Shown here one piece after another: positions 4,807-7,375 of a DNA stretch of 7,375 nt (positions are counted from its first letter, which is position 1; every line of letters begins with the position of its first letter). Origin of the DNA: an uncultured Bacilli bacterium. Its GTDB lineage: Bacteria > Bacillota_I > Bacilli_A > RF39 > UBA660. The stretch spans positions 1 through 7,375 of the forward strand of contig CALVMI010000094.1 of the NCBI GenBank assembly GCA_944345045.1, given 5' to 3'. The position numbers and the translations under genes are program-made. Under the pieces are notes generated by a model, which searched no databases, was not told the DNA's origin, and worked only from the letters and a program-made list of their open reading frames with translations.

Positions 4807-5697
4807 TTATTTTAAATTTAATTCATCAAAGCCTAATTCTTTTAAGAAACTTGTTTTTTCACGCCAATTTTTAAGCGTTCTTACATATAATTCTAAATAT
4901 ACTTTTTTATCTAGCATATCCTCTAACTCTTTACGAGCTTCCGTACCAACTTGTTTTAAACGTTCCCCACCACGACCAATAACAATTTTTTTGATGGATT
5001 CACGATCGACAATAATATCAACATTTATATAAACAATGTTTTCTTTTTCTTCAAATTTGGTAGTATAACAAGTTAGACTATGCGGAACTTCTTCAACTGT
5101 TTTACGAAGAAGTTTTTCTCTAACTAACTCACTAGCCATAAAAGACATTGAGTTTGTTGTAATCATATCTGGTTCAAAATATCTGACGTTATCTGTTAGA
5201 TATTTTTTTATAACTTCGATTAGATGATCGATGTTATCTTTTTTTAATGCACTTATTGGGACAATTTCCGCGAAAGGAAAAATGTCTTTATAAGATGCGA
5301 TAGCGCAGAAAATTTCTTCTTCCGTCATTTCATCTATTTTATTTAAAAGAAGAAAAACGGGACTCTTTGTTTTTCTTAAGGATTCAAGAATCATCTTATC
5401 ACCATTTCCGATACCACTTTTGGCATCAACAACAAATAAAATAACATCGACGTCCTTCATTACTGAATAACTTTCTTTATTTAAAATTTTTCCTAATTTT
5501 CCCTTTGGTTTATGAATACCTGGAGTATCTAGGAAGACAATTTGAGTATCCTCTTCATTATAAATTCCTTGAATAATATTTCTTGTTGTTTGGGCTTTAT
5601 TTGAGGTAATCGCGATTTTATAATCTAAAATGCTATTTAAAAGCGTACTTTTACCAACGTTGGGTCGGCCAACAATACTTACAAAACCACTACGCAT
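4807..5697 (-). CDS. era: GTPase Era
   Basis: Era is a GTPase that binds the 3' end of 16S rRNA and assists 30S subunit maturation, partly at the membrane. The 296-aa protein shows all the motifs: G1 GRPNVGKS (10-17), G2 QTTR (36-39), G3 DTPG (57-60), G4 NKID (119-122) and G5 SAL (149-151). The C-terminal KH domain follows with VREKLLRKTVEEVPHS (192-207), the GRGG loop (241-244) and LKNWRE (275-280). The length is normal (about 300). A textbook AAGGAG (5705-5710) lies 7 bp before the ATG and overlaps the dgkA stop codon, with an 11-bp intergenic gap. YbeY, encoded just upstream, works in the same rRNA maturation process. The cdd gene usually found between dgkA and era in Bacillus is absent here. 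Confidence 0.98.
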   Translation of the reverse strand: MRSGFVSIVGRPNVGKSTLLNSILDYKIAITSNKAQTTRNIIQGIYNEEDTQIVFLDTPGIHKPKGKLGKILNKESYSVMKDVDVILFVVDAKSGIGNGDKMILESLRKTKSPVFLLLNKIDEMTEEEIFCAIASYKDIFPFAEIVPISALKKDNIDHLIEVIKKYLTDNVRYFEPDMITTNSMSFMASELVREKLLRKTVEEVPHSLTCYTTKFEEKENIVYINVDIIVDRESIKKIVIGRGGERLKQVGTEARKELEDMLDKKVYLELYVRTLKNWREKTSFLKELGFDELNLK

Positions 5698-5708
5698 AAC
5701 ATCACTCC

Positions 5709-6089
5709 TTAAAAAATATAACTAGCAAATATATATAGTACGACAATAATTGCTAAAACAGCAATAACAAATGAAGCTGCTGAACCACAATCTTTAGCTT
5801 TTTTAGCTAATGGGTGGAATTCTTTTGTTACCATATCGACTGTGTGTTCAATCGCTGTATTAATAAGTTCCATCGAAAGCAAAAATACGGCTAGCATACT
5901 TATTGTAATAATATCTTCGGCTGATACTTGTAAAATGACACATAATATAATTACAAAAGCACAAGCCAGTAAATACAAATGTAAGCTTCTTTCTGTTTTA
6001 ATGGAAGTAAATAATCCAGTTAGGGAATACTTACAACTTTTATAAAAATGAATAAAGACATTATCTTTATCGCGAAATTCCTTCTTCAT
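5709..6089 (-). CDS. dgkA: Diacylglycerol/undecaprenol kinase, DgkA family
   Basis: This small integral membrane kinase (126 aa) has about three membrane helices (near 38-55, 60-80 and 106-125). The family signature is clear: E33 in KTERS, then MELINTAIEHTVD (73-85, with E74, N77, E81, D85) and AKKAKDCGSAAS (95-106). In Gram-positive bacteria these enzymes mainly phosphorylate undecaprenol, recycling the lipid carrier for cell-wall synthesis; that substrate is inferred from family knowledge. The ATG at 6087-6089 lies inside the end of ybeY, overlapping it by 23 bp in a different frame, with GGAG (6097-6100) as binding site, so the two are probably coupled. Era follows after 11 bp. Confidence 0.95.
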   Translation of the reverse strand: MKKEFRDKDNVFIHFYKSCKYSLTGLFTSIKTERSLHLYLLACAFVIILCVILQVSAEDIITISMLAVFLLSMELINTAIEHTVDMVTKEFHPLAKKAKDCGSAASFVIAVLAIIVVLYIFASYIF

Positions 6090-6507
6090 CTAAAATCTCC
6101 TTTTGAAGATCAAACATCTTCTTTTCTTCTTCTTTTATTTGATGATCATATCCTAGTAAATGAAGTAAGCCATGAACGACTAAAAAAGAAAGTTCTCTTT
6201 TTTCACTATGACCATATTCTAGAGCTTGTTCTTTCATTTTTGGAATACAGACATAGATGTCTCCCAACATACGTGTTGCAAGAGAAAATTCATCTTTTGC
6301 ATCTTCAAGAGCAAAGCTAATCACATCCGTTACACGATCTATAGCGCGATATTGTTTATTAAGAGTTTGAATTTCCTCATTACCAACAAAAATAATTGAG
6401 AAGCAAGAATTAAGAGCATTCTCATGTTCTAATGTTCTTTTTATGACAGAATCTAAATAAGAAAAATCTTCTTCATAACCAAAAATATTATTAATTTGAT
6501 AATTCAT
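6067..6507 (-). CDS. ybeY: Endoribonuclease YbeY (16S rRNA maturation)
   Basis: YbeY is a zinc-dependent RNase needed for 16S rRNA 3'-end maturation and ribosome quality control. The 146-aa protein has the UPF0054 signature HGLLHLLGYDH with zinc ligands H112, H116 and H122. It also has YRAIDRVTDVISFA (53-66) and LGDI (81-84), both typical. The length is normal. The start ATG (6505-6507) has AAGGTGG (6514-6520) 6 bp upstream, and that site overlaps the stop codon of the vanZ-like gene. Its 3' end overlaps dgkA by 23 bp. Co-transcription with era fits the known functional and physical link between YbeY and Era. Confidence 0.97.
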   Translation of the reverse strand: MNYQINNIFGYEEDFSYLDSVIKRTLEHENALNSCFSIIFVGNEEIQTLNKQYRAIDRVTDVISFALEDAKDEFSLATRMLGDIYVCIPKMKEQALEYGHSEKRELSFLVVHGLLHLLGYDHQIKEEEKKMFDLQKEILDEEGISR

Positions 6508-6519
6508 AAAACCCCACCT

Positions 6520-7137
6520 TTAAAACAAATTAATACCCAGAATTTGTAAATAATAATACAACAAAGCTAAACATAATAAAATACACAATAAATTGTAAAA
6601 TAAATCACTTTTAAAAATACCAGGCAAATGTTTTTGAATAGCTTTAAAACCAACATAAAGTAAAAAGCCAATAATTGCTCCCACAACATTTAATAAAATA
6701 TCATCAACATCAAAACTACGGCCTATATGATATTGAACAAATTCAACCGTAAAACTAGTAATTAATGTTACTAAAAAAATATGACTAACTTTTTTGGCTT
6801 TAATATATGTGGATACAAAATATCCAAAAGGAACAAAAATCAAAATGTTGCCAATTACATTCATATAAAAACCATGGGTTCCGATTTTATAACGAGTTAT
6901 TTCTGTAAATGGAATTAAATTAAACCCACTGTTCACATTGAGTTCCGTTGAGGTTAACAATTCAAAAAGCAAAAGAGCATAAATAACAAATACTATATTG
7001 AAAAATTCTTTGTAAAAAACAAAATGTTCACTGCTATTATGAATGTGCATTAACCTAATTGAAATAATCACAACCAAAAAAATTGTCAGCATGGGCCAAA
7101 TGTTTCTAATGGCACCATTAAGCATTTGTATTTCCAT
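6520..7137 (-). CDS. VanZ-family membrane protein
   Basis: This 205-aa integral membrane protein has about five or six hydrophobic helices (near 13-30, 46-63, 92-110, 118-134, 144-164, 179-200). It shows the VanZ-like signature: N93 and GN (96-97) with FVPFGY (101-106), E132 and Q135, and RSFDVDDILLN (140-150) followed by G153. The founding VanZ lowers teicoplanin susceptibility by an unclear mechanism. Most chromosomal family members are uncharacterised, so a role in the envelope is inferred only, and no resistance claim is made. It sits 12 bp after yqfD and 12 bp before ybeY, with AAGTGGTG ahead of its ATG. In Bacillus this place is held by phoH and pgpH. Confidence 0.88.
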   Translation of the reverse strand: MEIQMLNGAIRNIWPMLTIFLVVIISIRLMHIHNSSEHFVFYKEFFNIVFVIYALLLFELLTSTELNVNSGFNLIPFTEITRYKIGTHGFYMNVIGNILIFVPFGYFVSTYIKAKKVSHIFLVTLITSFTVEFVQYHIGRSFDVDDILLNVVGAIIGFLLYVGFKAIQKHLPGIFKSDLFYNLLCILLCLALLYYYLQILGINLF

Positions 7138-7149
7138 AGTTCACCACTT

Positions 7150-7375
7150 CTATTCTTCCATAACCTCAAATTCTTGTCTTTCTCCAATCTGTTCTAAAAC
7201 AGAGACAAAAACTTCTATATTCATTGTACTATTATTTACCTCTTTTTTCAAAACTTTTTTTGCGATTATCTTTTCTTTTTCTTCTAAAGTAAGAGTTATT
7301 TTATCTAAAGCTGCTTCTAGGGCTTTTTGTTCTGCTTCTTCTTCGGTATAAGTATTTGTTGTTTTCGTAGTTTCA
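7150..7375 (-). CDS. yqfD: YqfD-like sporulation protein, C-terminal fragment
   Basis: Only the last 74 residues lie in the window; the gene continues beyond its right edge. The open frame runs to TAG at 7150-7152. It begins with a Thr-rich linker (TTKTTNTYTEEEAEQKALEAA), then KVLKKEVNN and MNIEVFVSVLEQIGE. This matches the ending I expect of YqfD: a YT.EEA..KA helix, a K.L strand and a final amphipathic strand ending in a glutamate-rich tail. In Bacillus, yqfD lies upstream of phoH in this same operon and is expressed in sporulation. Position and sequence agree, but the diagnostic N-terminal part is not visible. Confidence 0.7.
   Translation of the reverse strand, partial: ETTKTTNTYTEEEAEQKALEAALDKITLTLEEKEKIIAKKVLKKEVNNSTMNIEVFVSVLEQIGERQEFEVMEE

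Noticed and set aside
4778..5032. Plus-strand open frame opposite era
   Set aside because: It is a shadow of era; the same holds for the plus-strand frames at 5842-6045, 6048-6320 and 7043-7351 opposite dgkA, ybeY and vanZ/yqfD.
1..7375. CRISPR array, tRNA or rRNA genes
   Set aside because: No regularly spaced repeats of CRISPR type and no cloverleaf or rRNA-like stretch were seen on either strand.

Overview
The window is strongly AT-rich, with AAGGAG- or AGGTG-type ribosome binding sites, TGG as the tryptophan codon and TAA/TAG/TGA all used as stops. It carries a yqfD-ybeY-dgkA-era-yqzL-recO gene order. This points to a low-GC Firmicute (Bacilli or a relative such as Erysipelotrichales or the RF39-like gut lineages) using the standard bacterial code. 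The species cannot be told from the sequence.

Region 1 (about 78-1688) is a complete-looking insertion sequence. It has an 11-bp terminal inverted repeat (CTATCAAAAAA), a 6-bp flanking direct repeat (TTTTAT) and one 477-aa DDE transposase with two N-terminal zinc-ribbon-like cysteine clusters. A hairpin at 94-154 buries the transposase ribosome binding site. The likely -10 box lies just inside the hairpin loop, so only transcripts entering from outside would be silenced.

Region 2 (about 1689-3943) is accessory DNA. It holds an 83-aa Xre-type regulator whose leader can form a long hairpin over its ribosome binding site. Convergent with it is a 53-aa gene of unknown function on the minus strand. 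Next come a perfect TGACAT palindrome, a minus-strand terminator with a GAAA loop, a run of ten C residues and a patch of repeated motifs resembling a decayed insertion-sequence end. The region ends with a divergent pair: a minus-strand single-pass membrane protein of unknown function (253 aa) and a plus-strand 75-aa Xre-type regulator. These two regulators and two orphan proteins are the least explained part of the window.

Region 3 (about 3914-7375, minus strand) is the conserved housekeeping operon. It reads yqfD (C-terminus only, cut by the window edge), vanZ-like, ybeY, dgkA, era, a 28-aa yqzL and recO, all tightly packed and ending in a bidirectional terminator shared with the convergent Xre gene. 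Its products act in 16S rRNA maturation and 30S assembly (YbeY, Era), lipid-carrier phosphorylation (DgkA), DNA repair (RecO) and probably the cell envelope (VanZ-like). Compared with the Bacillus subtilis order, phoH, pgpH (yqfF) and cdd are missing from this place, and a vanZ-family gene sits between yqfD and ybeY.
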